Notes: generated by a model not told the origin, from the letters alone. A stretch of DNA of 48,603 nt from Cyanobacteria bacterium FACHB-471 (GCA_014695345.1 JACJOC010000105.1:1-48603); one strand, 5' to 3'. Shown: positions 32,120-41,683, counted from the first letter of the stretch. Program-made: numbers and translations.

Positions 32120-34478
32120 GTCGGGTAAGGAGGATATATTGCTACATCCTCCTCCCCTCAGAACCGGACGTACTAGTTACCCAGTATCCGGCTCAAGCAA
32201 GTCACTTACTCTACCGTCTCCGTAGAATGCAGTTGTTGATGACAGCACTGGTGCACTAGCACCAGATTTCTATAGGTGTCCTTTCCGCCTTGAGATTTTG
32301 GCTTTAGATGGTGCCTGTGAATGGATTCTCCGTTGTAGAGAGATTCACCACAAACTGGGCATCGATGCTTTTGTGGTTGAGCGAGTTTACGCGAGCTAGG
32401 AGTTAGGGTTTTAGCTTTTGCCTCCTCCCGTTTCTTCCAATAGTCCTGTAAGGCCGGATCGTCTGGTGATGACTTGCCTTTGACCAAGACATGGCGCTTA
32501 ATCGTAAACCAGCCAAACTTGAGCAGGTATGCACCCGTTTGCTTGTCACCAAACACCCAACGGTCTGCTCGGTCTAAATTGAGCCGCCCCCAGTATTTGG
32601 ACTGCTGCCAATGCCAGGGTTTGCCAGGGTGTTGTCGCTTTGACCACCGGATCTCCCGGTGCATCATCCAAAAATCTAGCTTTGAGAAGACCCTGCTGGC
32701 ACAACTCATGCGGAAGTAGTTCGCCCATCCCCCGATAACTGGGTTAAGGCTGTTGATGACGATGCCAATTGGATAGCCCTTTAGTTTGAACCATTCCTGG
32801 CGTAGCCGTTCCCGCAATCGTTGTAGCGATTTCCGGCTCGGGGTGATGAGCAATGTCCACCCGGTTGGAGTTCGTGGGGTTTTGTATTGTCTACAGTTGA
32901 ACCCGAGGAAATCAAACCCGTCGCTCAAATGAACAATTCGGGTTTTCTCCTTTGATAGGCTGAGCCCACGCTGTTGTAGCCAGTCAGATAACAGCTTAAG
33001 ACAACAGTGAGCATCCTCCTGGGTTTTGCAAAACACAACAAAATCATCCGCGTACCTCACAACCCCCCTTTCTCTCCTAGAGGAGCCTTGACCGGTATCG
33101 GTGATGCCTAGCGCTGCTTCCATTCCATGCAAAGCAATGTTAGAGAGCAGCGGTGAAATCGGTCCTCCTTGAGGTACTCCGATATCCGAGTCATGCTGCC
33201 GTCCGTATTCCACGTATCCTGCTTTGAGCCATTGCCAAATTAGTTCCCTAGCCGGGAAAGCTCCAAGGCGATTGAGCAAGAAGTCATGGTTGATAGAGTC
33301 GAAGGCGGCCTGAATATCTGCGTCAATCACCCACGGACGACGTGAACCTGCGCGAGCATTGTTGAAGATACGAACAATCGCATCATGACAACTTCTACCC
33401 GGACGAAAGCCGTAACTGGTTCCTTCAAATTGGGCTTCCCATTGGGGTTCAAGCGCATTCTTGACTATTGTTTGGAGGCAACGGTCTCGAATCGTCGCTA
33501 TCCCTAAAGGACGCTGTTTGCCATTGGCTTTAGGAATATAGACTCGTCGTACTGGCTGTGCTTGCCAAGGTTGGTAGTGCGTGAGCTCATCGACCAGCTC
33601 ACCACGGGCAATCGCTGTTTTGACAACGATTTTGTCTACCCCTGGTGTGTTCTTACCTGCATTCAATTGCGTCACTCTTCGCACACTCACCAGAATGTTT
33701 GAATAGCACCGCAACATCAGCTTTTGAAGCGAGCGAACTTTTGAGTAGTTCGCTTCGGTAGTAGCCCGAAAGATGCGCCGTCTCAAGTTCCGCACAGTTC
33801 GGTTAGCTTTGCGCCAGTTGACCCGCTGCCAATCTGTTTGTGCCGTTGGTCGGTTTGCTAGGAGTTGTGCCTGCATCGAACGTATCCGCTGGTTAGGAAC
33901 TTTCACGCCGTTCTTGGGGTGACTCACCTGACCTCTGTTAGCACCCTTTCAGGTTAGGCAATTGCCCTATCCAGCAGGTTATGATTTCCCTTTGCCTTTC
34001 GGCGGCTGGCATTCGCTTCTGAGGTCATCCTTTCCCTGCTGAAGAGTTGGGCGTTCTTTGCAGTTCGCTGACTGAAGCGGTTGCTTCAGACTTCATCAGG
34101 GTTTCCACGTTCCACATGGATGAGATGCAACTGGGGTAGGTGTCCTCTTTACTGCGGGGAAGGTGGTGTCTGTGATCCCAGTAATGCCGAACTGAAATCC
34201 ACTAGAACCTGATGGTTCTGATTCCCAACTTTGCTTCACGTATCAGCCACTTTCGTGAAGACGTGCCGTCACGCAGCCTCAACGAGGATTCACTTGTGTT
34301 CACCTGTCCAGTTTTCCCCTCGTCTGGTTTCGGCTGATGGCTACCCTACTTCTTTGGACTTTGTTCCTCGCTTCGTACCTTGTCGTTACCAACAACGCAC
34401 GGAGGACTGGGGACAGGTCTAGACACTGACCTGGGGAGTTTGAGTCTCCCACTCATTCCATGCAACTTCGTGTCGCAC
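32120..34478 (-). mobile_element. Group II intron (CL type), inserted in a hairpin
   Basis: The 5' end on the minus strand reads GTGCGACACGAAG, the usual GUGYG start, at 34478. The 3' end has domain V (GAGCCGGATACTGGG ... CCGGTTCTG, about 32160-32196) and domain VI with a bulged A, ending ..TTACCCGAC at 32120. Length is 2359 bases. The exon junction joins TTTTGCCGAAAAGA to GGCATTTTCGGCAGAAAA on the plus strand, a perfect hairpin interrupted by the intron. It encodes its own maturase (next entry). Confidence 0.8.
32206..33927 (-). CDS. Group II intron reverse transcriptase/maturase with HNH domain
   Basis: A 573-residue intron-encoded protein. RT blocks are clear: NTPGVDKIVVKTAI, PIGIATIRDRCLQTIV, SYGFRPGRSCHDAI, WVIDADIQAAFDSINHDFLL, GVPQGGPISPLLSNIAL, RYADDFVVF (the YADD catalytic motif) and GFDFLGFNCRQY. 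The maturase X domain follows. The last 50 residues (CPVCGESLYNGESIHRHHLK and HQCCHQQLH) form an HNH endonuclease with zinc-type Cys. It is intact and so the intron may still be mobile. The minus-strand gene is fully contained in the intron. Confidence 0.88.
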   Translation of the reverse strand: MSHPKNGVKVPNQRIRSMQAQLLANRPTAQTDWQRVNWRKANRTVRNLRRRIFRATTEANYSKVRSLQKLMLRCYSNILVSVRRVTQLNAGKNTPGVDKIVVKTAIARGELVDELTHYQPWQAQPVRRVYIPKANGKQRPLGIATIRDRCLQTIVKNALEPQWEAQFEGTSYGFRPGRSCHDAIVRIFNNARAGSRRPWVIDADIQAAFDSINHDFLLNRLGAFPARELIWQWLKAGYVEYGRQHDSDIGVPQGGPISPLLSNIALHGMEAALGITDTGQGSSRRERGVVRYADDFVVFCKTQEDAHCCLKLLSDWLQQRGLSLSKEKTRIVHLSDGFDFLGFNCRQYKTPRTPTGWTLLITPSRKSLQRLRERLRQEWFKLKGYPIGIVINSLNPVIGGWANYFRMSCASRVFSKLDFWMMHREIRWSKRQHPGKPWHWQQSKYWGRLNLDRADRWVFGDKQTGAYLLKFGWFTIKRHVLVKGKSSPDDPALQDYWKKREEAKAKTLTPSSRKLAQPQKHRCPVCGESLYNGESIHRHHLKPKSQGGKDTYRNLVLVHQCCHQQLHSTETVE

Positions 34479-34559
34479 GGCATTTTCGGCAGAAAAAGGG
34501 GCAAATCTAAGCAAGTTGTGCCTGAAAATTAGACTACTGTCATCCGTTGAACTGCTCTC

Positions 34560-35144
34560 ATGAATACACCCTCTCACTTCATCATGACAGCGGCACTCGA
34601 TAAGGCTTTACCACGAGTTCCGATCGTCAAAAGAGCATTCTTGCTGGGTTCTGTGGTACCTGATCTGCCCTTATGGCTGCTTTCGATCGGTGGGTTGGTC
34701 TACTACCATCTCCTTCAAGGCTTAACGGTGGCAGAGACAACCCGTTTGATGTTCGACGATCTCTATTTCCACAACCCCTTCTGGATCGCCTGCCATAATT
34801 CGCTACATTCACCTGTCATGCTGCTGTTAGGGGTAAGTGCCGCACGGCAATCAAGACGGAATATTGAGTCTGGAAGCCGTTGGTGGTTCTGGTTCTTTAT
34901 GGCATGTCTATTCCACAGCGCCATTGACATCCTGACCCATTATGATGATGGACCGTTGTTGTTCTTCCCCTTGAACTGGACAGTTCGGTTTTATAGTCCA
35001 GTCAGCTATTGGGACCCAAACCACTTCGGCAACCAATTCCAAATATTTGAACTTCTGTTGGATAGTGCTTTGCTCATTTACTTGCTCAAGGGGCAAGCCT
35101 GCCGCGCTTTTCGTAAATTCCAATCATTCCAAGCTAATCGTTGA
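34560..35144 (+). CDS. Predicted membrane-associated metal-dependent hydrolase
   Basis: A 194-residue protein starting at ATG 34560. Its N-terminus (MNTPSHFIMTAALDKALPRV) and the later segments HNPFWIACHNSLHSPVMLLL and CLFHSAIDILTHYDDGPLLF provide His/Asp residues of the YdjM/DUF457-type membrane hydrolases, which are thought to bind zinc. Two or three hydrophobic segments occur. Length is close to the family norm. No operon partner; an attC-like GTTAGGC (35178-35184) lies 34 bases after its stop. Confidence 0.65.
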   Translation: MNTPSHFIMTAALDKALPRVPIVKRAFLLGSVVPDLPLWLLSIGGLVYYHLLQGLTVAETTRLMFDDLYFHNPFWIACHNSLHSPVMLLLGVSAARQSRRNIESGSRWWFWFFMACLFHSAIDILTHYDDGPLLFFPLNWTVRFYSPVSYWDPNHFGNQFQIFELLLDSALLIYLLKGQACRAFRKFQSFQANR

Positions 35145-35185
35145 TACACCCGCCAATACTGGCATTACAACGTTAGGCTGTCTCA

Positions 35186-35356
35186 TCAATACGACTGCTG
35201 TTGTTCCAGCGCCTCAAGTCTGTTCAAAATGTCTTGAAGCACCACTCCAACAGTCGAAGCGTCGTTCTCATTCAGGTAGAGGGCGATCGCCTCGATCTTC
35301 GCCTTCCACTCCGGTGGCACCCTCGTCGAGACATTTGGATTGAGTTGTCTGCCCAT
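35186..35356 (-). CDS. Small RHH-like hypothetical protein
   Basis: A 56-residue protein starting at ATG 35354-35356. The core VSTRVPPEWKAKIEAIALYL followed by STVGVVLQDILNRLE is a beta-strand/helix/helix pattern as in ribbon-helix-helix proteins, and the tail is a short coil. It may regulate the neighbouring recombinase. A longer start at 35398 has no Shine-Dalgarno. Confidence 0.5.
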   Translation of the reverse strand: MGRQLNPNVSTRVPPEWKAKIEAIALYLNENDASTVGVVLQDILNRLEALEQQQSY

Positions 35357-35563
35357 TGTTATCTTTAAAGCTCTCAGTCTAAGTCTAACCAGTCTCACTC
35401 TGTAAACCCTGAAGACTTTGCATTCTCAATAAGGAGGCAATTTGAGCAATAAGGGGTTATTCTCTGGCTAATTCCAGCAAAGCCACGGTGAAACCCAGCA
35501 GCCTCGTTCGTAATCCAACCGGAATACGAATAGGATGGGGAGGAAGCTTTCTGAGGTGAGTCG

Positions 35564-36130
35564 ATGCCGCGTGATGGAAAGACGAATCGATCCGGCAGCG
35601 CTGCAATTTTAGAACTGGATGAACTGCAAAATTTGTTTGGTGAACTAGATGACCCCTACCGGGCGATCTCCCAAATCTGCTACTTGACCGCTGGCAGAAT
35701 TGGTGAGGTGGTGAACCTGCGGGTTGAGCATCTGAGGAATGGCTATGTCGTTTTCCCAGTTCCCAACACAAAGACCAATGAGACGCGCAAAGTAGTTATG
35801 TCAGAGCCGTTGCAGAAGGTGCTGGAGCGAATTAAGCCAGCAGCAGGGTATCTGTTTTCGTCCGGCTCTAAGACTGGGCACATCACAGCCAGGGCAGTCG
35901 AGAAGCACGTCAAGTTAGCGGCTGAACTGTTGGGCTTTGAAGGAGTAAGTTTGCACAGCTTTAGACGATCAAGATTGACTCACCTGCATGAGCAAGGTTG
36001 GGGACTGCACGAACTGAAGCGAGTGAGCGGTCACAAGTCGCTGTCACAGCTCCAAGCTTACCTGGGCGTAGACCAGGCAGTGGTGGATGAGAAGCTGAAG
36101 CAGGCTGATGTTGGGTTTGATGTAGCTTGA
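35564..36130 (+). CDS. Short tyrosine recombinase, second copy
   Basis: A 188-residue phage-integrase-family protein. Catalytic residues: Arg in CYLTAGRIGEVVNLRV, Lys in NTKTNETRKVVM, HSFRR in SLHSFRRSRLTHLHEQGW, and GHKSLSQLQAYLGVD with the Tyr nucleophile. As in 28399-28998, the N-terminal DNA-binding part is missing. Sequence divergence between the two is large, so they are not recent duplicates. A Shine-Dalgarno GAGG precedes ATG 35564, and a MITE follows the stop codon by 25 bases. Confidence 0.85.
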   Translation: MPRDGKTNRSGSAAILELDELQNLFGELDDPYRAISQICYLTAGRIGEVVNLRVEHLRNGYVVFPVPNTKTNETRKVVMSEPLQKVLERIKPAAGYLFSSGSKTGHITARAVEKHVKLAAELLGFEGVSLHSFRRSRLTHLHEQGWGLHELKRVSGHKSLSQLQAYLGVDQAVVDEKLKQADVGFDVA

Positions 36131-36155
36131 GGAGGAGCTTGGAAAATCGCTACTT

Positions 36156-36350
36156 GGCGTGTTTGAAGCGAGCGTGTCACCATGTGCAATTAGAACTAAA
36201 CCGAAGCCTGAAACAACGTAAATTCGTTAGCTAGTAGAGACAGATGAGAGATACAAGAAAATTCTTTAGTACGGAACAACTACTCTTAGTTCCTTATTCT
36301 GCAATAGTTTTAGCCTAATTGCACTTTATGAAAGCTTCGCTCTCATTACC
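36156..36350. repeat. MITE family A, copy 2 (complete)
   Basis: About 195 bases with imperfect inverted ends: GCGTGTTTGAAGCGAGCGTG at the left and, read backwards, GGTAATGAGAGCGAAGCTTT at the right; each is followed by (G)TGCAATTAG. The interior has no gene. It matches copy 3 (47124-47316, opposite orientation) over the whole length and copy 1 over its left half. Confidence 0.7.
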
Positions 36351-36520
36351 TCCAAGCTTGTCGAGTCGCACTGGTAGAACCAGTAGCTTATCTCAGATGT
36401 TTAGTTATCCTATCCATCTTTAAAGTGCAGGTACATCTGAGCAGTATCAAGATTGATTAGTTTAGACAGACAGTGCATTCAGACTAACTGCAGTGTTCAA
36501 ATTTTGAGGAGGGTGAGGAT

Positions 36521-36628
36521 ATGAAGTTTAACTCTGCAGAAGCAGTCTTTCAACACGCTCGACAGCTCTCTGAAGCAAGAAGTAGCGAACAACGCCTTTG
36601 TATAGCAGTGAGAAATTTTGGTCGCTAA
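36521..36628 (+). CDS. Possible 35-residue ORF
   Basis: ATG 36521 is preceded by GAGGAGGGTGAGGAT, a strong Shine-Dalgarno, and encodes MKFNSAEAVFQHARQLSEAR and 15 more residues. The final 12 codons fall inside the element B end, so it may be a gene truncated by that element. Support is modest. Confidence 0.3.
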   Translation: MKFNSAEAVFQHARQLSEARSSEQRLCIAVRNFGR

Positions 36629-36770
36629 GGCTGAAAAGCTCATGAAATAAAACTTTCAGGCATTGGTTTAATTAAGTGCATAATGGTTCGAACTGTTACA
36701 CTTTCAAGTATTTCTGTGACAGTCGATGCTAGGAGAGTTGATTCTACGTTGATATAGTCTTGTCACTAGC
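36593..36770. repeat. MITE family B, empty-site copy
   Basis: From CGCCTTTGTATAGCAGTGAG to about 36770 this matches, in reverse complement, the split element at 41444-43506 (AGAAATTTTGGTCGCTAAGG, ATGAAATAAAACTTTCAGGC, and so on). Here the sequence TTTCTCACTGCTATAC (read backwards) is continuous, which shows the site before the insertion sequence at 41684-43488. The far end is degenerate and meets the kinase gene. Confidence 0.7.
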
Positions 36771-36785
36771 GAAACAACACCGATC

Positions 36786-39700
36786 TTATCCAGTTTTTCC
36801 CATTGAAGACGTGTGAATTGACAGGATTGCTCTGACTAATTCCTCTGGGTCTACAGGTTTTGCAATATGACGCTGAAACCCAGCCTGGATCGCCCGTTGT
36901 TGTTCAGCTTCACTGGCATAGGCAGTCAAGGCGATGGCGAGGATTTGTCCTCCCGCGTCTGAGCTCAACGATCGCACTTGCTGAATCAACCAGTAGCCAT
37001 CTTCTTCTGGCATTCCGATGTCGCAAATTAGCACATTGTATCGACTGGGAGCTTGATTCAAAGCGGATAACGCGTCTCTGGCAGATGAGGTGCTCTGCAC
37101 TTCAGCCCCATAATCTTCTAGCACAAACTTGATTAGCTCACAGGTATCCGCTTCATCATCAACCGCTAAGATCTGCAAGCCTGCTAAAGAAGAAACCAGA
37201 TCGCTCGAACGTTCTAATGCCGTTGCATCTGAATCGCTCAACGGTGTAGATGCTTGAGAAAAATCGCGCAGGGGCAACCTGACGGTCAGCGTTGTTCCTT
37301 GTCCTTCACCTGGGCTGGCTGCTTGCACTGTGCCGCCATGCAGTTCAACGATATAGCGCACGATCGAGAGTCCTAGACCTAGTCCTGGCTTCGCTTTCGT
37401 GGTGCTGGAATCGCCTTGACGGAAGCGATCAAAAATATAGGGCAACAAATCGGCTGAAATGCCCTGTCCAGTATCGCTCACTTGGATTTGAGCCTGCCCT
37501 TGGACAGCCTCCAGCGTAATCTCAATGCGTCCATTTGCTGGAGTGAACTTAATGGCGTTTGACAACAAATTCCAGAAGACTTGCTGCAAGCGATCGGCAT
37601 CACCGATGATGATTTGAGAACTCAACTGAGCAATGATTTGAATGTTTTTGGCTTCGGCGGATAATTGGGCGGTCTGGATCGCAGTTTGCACCACAAGGCT
37701 CAAATCAAGCGGGTGGGTGCGGAGATTGAGCTTGCCGCTGACAATCCGAGAGGTATCTAAAATATCTTCAACGAGCTGGGCTTGCGCTCTGGCACTCCGC
37801 TCAATTACTTCTAAAGCGCGAGCGGCAGCCGCTTCATTCAAGGTGCGGGCGCGGAGCAGTTGTGCCCAACCCAGCATCACGTTGAGGGGATTTCGAAGTT
37901 CATGCGAGAGGTTTGAGAGAAATTCATCTTTAACTCGGTTGGCATCTTCCGCTATCTGACGGGCTGCCTGCTCCACTTCAAATCGCTTCCGTTCGGTGAT
38001 GTCTGCAATCGCCAGCAAAATCATGTCAGCGTTGTCTGCTCGTTGCAGCTTGCAGGCATTCAACAGCATCGTTTTGTGCCCAATCTGCTCAAAATAATGA
38101 TCCACCTCAAAATTCTGAACCTGCCGATTACTGATCAAAACCTCTTCCAGAAGTGATCGCAGTTGGGGAATATTCCACTGTCCATTGCCTAGCTCAAACC
38201 AAAAAGATTGCTTGGTTTCAGATTCAGAAACCTGAAACATATTGTAGAACGCTCGATTGACCGTCTTCATTCGTAACTCGGCATCCAGCACCACTAAAGG
38301 GGTTTGCACTGTCTCGACGATCGCTTCTACGTAGTTCCGCTCCGCTTCTACGACCGCTGCATGACGTTTAAGCGCGTCGATATCGAGAAACACCATCGTC
38401 ACCCCGTCAATTTGGTTTTCGGTTGTGCGATAGGGACGAATTCGCAGGGAATACCAATAGCCAGATTGGGTTTGAATTTCTTGTTCTCTCGTGTTGAGTG
38501 TCTCCAGCACCTCTAACGTCATCGATTCTAGGTGAGAAACGTCAAAATCGGTGCGGAAGTCGTTAAACGGTCGTCCGACATCGGTGGAAATGAAGTTGAA
38601 CAGGCGCTGGGCAGTGGGGGTGAAGCGGCGAATTCTCAAATCATTCGTCAGCATTAAGATCGGTACACTGAGGCTGTCAATAAAGTTGTTCAGGTCGCTA
38701 TTGTCTCGGTTTTGTTGCAGATTACGGTTCCGAAGTTCTTCGTTGGTGGTGGTGAGTTCCTCGTTCGTCGCCTGGATTTCCTCTTTAGCCGTTTGGAGTT
38801 CTTCATTAGTGCTTTGCAACTCCTCGTTACTCGACAAGATTTCTTCGTTTGCCACTCGCAGGCTCTGGTTGAGATAGTTGTGTTCCTGAATCACTGCCTG
38901 CAAATGCGCTTGTGCTGAAAGCTCTCGTTGAGTTGAGGCTGACAGGGCTTGACGCAACTGAATGATTTCACGCTCCAAATCTTCGAGTTCCTGGCGTTCA
39001 ACCGGAGTAGAAGTAAAGGGAGTGTCCGGAGGTAAAACCGCTTCAAAAATGACCAAAAAATACAGCTCGTTAGCGATCGTCGGTTGGAAGGGAATCACTT
39101 CTAGATTGAGGCAAGTTGAGCGCTCACCCAATTCAAGCTGAATTTGTTCTTGCCGAACTGAGATGTTTTGGGTTTGAGCTTGATAAAAGGCAGTGCGAAG
39201 CGGCATCGCCAAGCCTTCCCGTGCCATCAGCAGCAGGTTTAAGTCAGTCGTTCCGGGAGGTAGTTTCAGGTAGAGATCGGTGTCTCCCCGCAGGTCGAGA
39301 ATGCGCATCTGGTCGTTCACCACGACGGACACTGGCGCGTAGCGATTTGAGATGAGTTGAGCGACTTCTCGCGCTAAATCAAACGTATTGGTAATGGTCT
39401 CAGCGATTCGCTGCTGACTCTCGCCGATGACCAGAGGATAAGAACGGGTCGTGAACGAAAACAGCGGGCGAGTCAAGGTCAATTTGCGAGCGTAAATTTT
39501 GGCAGATTCGTGGACTGAGGTAAACAAGTCTGAGGCAGTCTTGATGCTTTCGGAAGTGCCCAGCATCAAAAAGCCGTTTAAGTTAAGACTGTAATGAAAA
39601 AGGGACATGATGCGCTCTTGCAATGTATCTGATAAATAAATCAGCACATTGCGACAGCTAATCAAGTCAAGGTTGGAGAACGGCGGATCGCCCCCTAAAT

Positions 39701-40925
39701 TGTGTCGAGCAAAGACACACAGTTCCCGGAGGTTGCTGCTAATCTGATACCCCCCCGATATAGGAACAAAGAAGCGGTTGAGCCGATCGGGTGAAACTCC
39801 TCCAAGCTGGTTTTCTAAGTAGAAGCCGACTCTGGCTTTACTGAGCGCCGCTTCGCTAATATCGGTGGCAAAAATTTGGATCGGCGGTATGGTAGCACGA
39901 TCGCTGAAAAATTCTAATAAGCAAATGGCGATCGAGTAAACCTCTTCCCCCGTAGAACACCCTGCGACCCAAATTCGCATCGGAGTGTCAGCCGTTTTGT
40001 TTTGATTAATGGTGGGCAGAACCTGCGTTTTTAACTGCTCAAAGGTTTCTGGATCGCGGAAAAAACTAGTGACATGGATCAGAATCTCTTCATACAATGC
40101 TTGAACTTCAGCCGGGTGTTGTTTCAGATACTGAGCATACTCCTCTAAGCTTTCGAGCTTATACAACAGCAGCCGACGCTGTATGCGGCGCGCGATCGTC
40201 GTGGGCTTGTAAAGCGTGAAGTCAATGCCGGTCGTGGTTCGCAACAGCGCAAGAATGGTTTCCAGGGCATTGCCGGGTTGGGGCAACTCCTGTACGATCC
40301 GGCTCTGAATCAGCTCTGAACGGTGTAAAACGAGACTACGACTGAGTTTTGTCAGTTCTGTGGCAATGGCTTGCGGCGGCAGCACAAAATCCACACTGCC
40401 AGTCGCTACAGCGGTATGCGGCATACTGTCAAATCTGGCGGTTGCTTCACATTGAGCAAATGTCACACCGCCTGCTTCCTTAACCGCTTTGATCCCCTGT
40501 GCCCCGTCTCCATCCATGCCCGATAGAACCACTGCGATCGCTTTGTTCCCCCGATCTACTGCTAAGGAGTCAAAAAATACATCTCCGGGTACATGGCGGC
40601 CCTGAATTTTCTGGCGTGGCGCGAGATGAAAGGTGCCATCTACCAGAGTCATCTGAGTGTTAGGCGGAATCACGTAAATCTGATTTGGCTCAACCACCAT
40701 CTGGTCTTGCACCTGATGCACGGGCATTTCGGTGACTCTGCCTAAGATTTCGGACAGCAGACTTTCGTGATCGGGAGAGAGATGTTGAATCAGCACAAAT
40801 GCCGTGCCTGTGTCCGCCGGCAGGTGGCGAATCAGGTCTGTGAATGCCTCCAGTCCCCCGGCAGAAGCAACGATCCCTACCACTGGAAAAGGAGCATCGG
40901 TTTTAGCGAGAGGCCCTATTTCCAT
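36786..40925 (-). CDS. CheB-CheR-PAS hybrid histidine kinase
   Basis: A 1379-residue protein. In order: CheB methylesterase (about 12-190; VASAGGLEAF, VLSGMDGDGA), CheR methyltransferase (about 215-480; WVAGCSTGEEVYSIAICLLE), a Gln/Glu coiled coil (about 650-740; repeats of EELQSTNEEL), two PAS domains (about 750-990), HisKA (HELRNPLNVMLGWAQLL, His near 1007), HATPase (NLLSNAIKFTP, DTGQGIS, GLGLGLSIV) and a REC domain (ILAVDDEADTCEL, Asp in CDIGMP near 1302). This is a hybrid sensor with fused CheB/CheR, found in cyanobacteria and proteobacteria; signal unknown. It is preceded by a small XRE gene. Confidence 0.9.
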   Translation of the reverse strand: MEIGPLAKTDAPFPVVGIVASAGGLEAFTDLIRHLPADTGTAFVLIQHLSPDHESLLSEILGRVTEMPVHQVQDQMVVEPNQIYVIPPNTQMTLVDGTFHLAPRQKIQGRHVPGDVFFDSLAVDRGNKAIAVVLSGMDGDGAQGIKAVKEAGGVTFAQCEATARFDSMPHTAVATGSVDFVLPPQAIATELTKLSRSLVLHRSELIQSRIVQELPQPGNALETILALLRTTTGIDFTLYKPTTIARRIQRRLLLYKLESLEEYAQYLKQHPAEVQALYEEILIHVTSFFRDPETFEQLKTQVLPTINQNKTADTPMRIWVAGCSTGEEVYSIAICLLEFFSDRATIPPIQIFATDISEAALSKARVGFYLENQLGGVSPDRLNRFFVPISGGYQISSNLRELCVFARHNLGGDPPFSNLDLISCRNVLIYLSDTLQERIMSLFHYSLNLNGFLMLGTSESIKTASDLFTSVHESAKIYARKLTLTRPLFSFTTRSYPLVIGESQQRIAETITNTFDLAREVAQLISNRYAPVSVVVNDQMRILDLRGDTDLYLKLPPGTTDLNLLLMAREGLAMPLRTAFYQAQTQNISVRQEQIQLELGERSTCLNLEVIPFQPTIANELYFLVIFEAVLPPDTPFTSTPVERQELEDLEREIIQLRQALSASTQRELSAQAHLQAVIQEHNYLNQSLRVANEEILSSNEELQSTNEELQTAKEEIQATNEELTTTNEELRNRNLQQNRDNSDLNNFIDSLSVPILMLTNDLRIRRFTPTAQRLFNFISTDVGRPFNDFRTDFDVSHLESMTLEVLETLNTREQEIQTQSGYWYSLRIRPYRTTENQIDGVTMVFLDIDALKRHAAVVEAERNYVEAIVETVQTPLVVLDAELRMKTVNRAFYNMFQVSESETKQSFWFELGNGQWNIPQLRSLLEEVLISNRQVQNFEVDHYFEQIGHKTMLLNACKLQRADNADMILLAIADITERKRFEVEQAARQIAEDANRVKDEFLSNLSHELRNPLNVMLGWAQLLRARTLNEAAAARALEVIERSARAQAQLVEDILDTSRIVSGKLNLRTHPLDLSLVVQTAIQTAQLSAEAKNIQIIAQLSSQIIIGDADRLQQVFWNLLSNAIKFTPANGRIEITLEAVQGQAQIQVSDTGQGISADLLPYIFDRFRQGDSSTTKAKPGLGLGLSIVRYIVELHGGTVQAASPGEGQGTTLTVRLPLRDFSQASTPLSDSDATALERSSDLVSSLAGLQILAVDDEADTCELIKFVLEDYGAEVQSTSSARDALSALNQAPSRYNVLICDIGMPEEDGYWLIQQVRSLSSDAGGQILAIALTAYASEAEQQRAIQAGFQRHIAKPVDPEELVRAILSIHTSSMGKTG

Positions 40926-41020
40926 GAGTTCAGAAGCGTTGACTTCAGGTAAATCTTCGGGGGGGGGGAGTCATAAACAATACACGCACTACTGACTATT
41001 CAAGCATTAAGAATTGGGAA

Positions 41021-41302
41021 CTAAAATTTTTTCGGAAAATACTGTTTCAGCAAACGGTGAGCCGTTTCGCGGTCTGCTTTGCTACCAGACTGACTCATTT
41101 CGATCGTCAAGACGTTCAGTTGCCGCAAGGCTAAGGGCATTGGCTTAGCGCGATCGTTCTCCCAACGGTTTACTGTTACTAATGTCACACCGAGTTTGGC
41201 GGCAAACTGCTCTTGAGTCAGCCCACACAGTACTCTCAATTCACGGACAAGCTGATTTATATCAGCGGACGGGGGGTTATCTTTAGACATTGTCAACGAC
41301 AT
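41021..41302 (-). CDS. XRE-family regulator paired with the CheB-CheR kinase
   Basis: A 93-residue HTH_3 protein; MSKDNPP at 41290 is an alternative start. The HTH reads LCGLTQEQFAAKLGVTLVTV then NRWENDRAKPMP, and the C-terminus is a helical tail. It shares this layout with the XRE protein at 46660-46959 (LTQEKFAAQLGVSFPTINRW). Both lie directly upstream of a giant hybrid kinase. The two probably form a regulator/kinase pair. A ten-base G tract separates the XRE stop from the kinase start. Confidence 0.8.
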   Translation of the reverse strand: MSLTMSKDNPPSADINQLVRELRVLCGLTQEQFAAKLGVTLVTVNRWENDRAKPMPLALRQLNVLTIEMSQSGSKADRETAHRLLKQYFPKKF

Positions 41303-41683
41303 GAATTAACCCTCGTCTAATCATTAACAAATGATGCGTCATCCGCTAATGTTTAGCACGTCAAAAAGCTAAGGCAGATCTACCTTTGGATATCTCTTAT
41401 CTACTAAAGCTTGTCAAAGCCTATCTACTGCCTTTGCCTTAAACGCCTTCGTATAGCACTCAAGAAGAAATGGTCGCGAAGGATCAACTGTCCCATTTTC
41501 GATGGCTGAGCTAGTTACAGGAACAAGGCTATATCAACGTAAAACAAGCTTTTATAGCATCGACTGTCCCAAAAATGGTTAAACGTGGAACAGCTCGAAC
41601 CATTATGCACTTAATTAAACCAATGCCTGAAAGCTTTATTTCATGAGCTTTTCAGCCTTAGCGACCAAAATTTCTCCACTGCT

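Larger units (their letters stand above)
36351..36785. other. Intergenic region holding part of element B and a small ORF
   Basis: Between element A and the kinase stop. It contains element B (36593-36770) and a 36-codon frame. No other gene. Confidence 0.4.

Noticed and set aside
35150-35184. A third attC-like site with GTTAGGC
   Set aside because: Only the R' core and a CACCCGCC word are present; the pairing arm is missing, so it is mentioned but not listed as a site.
36640-36770. A reading frame conserved between the two MITE B copies (IMHLIKPMPESFIS)
   Set aside because: Both copies have a stop at the same place upstream and no start; similarity is explained by recent common ancestry of the element.
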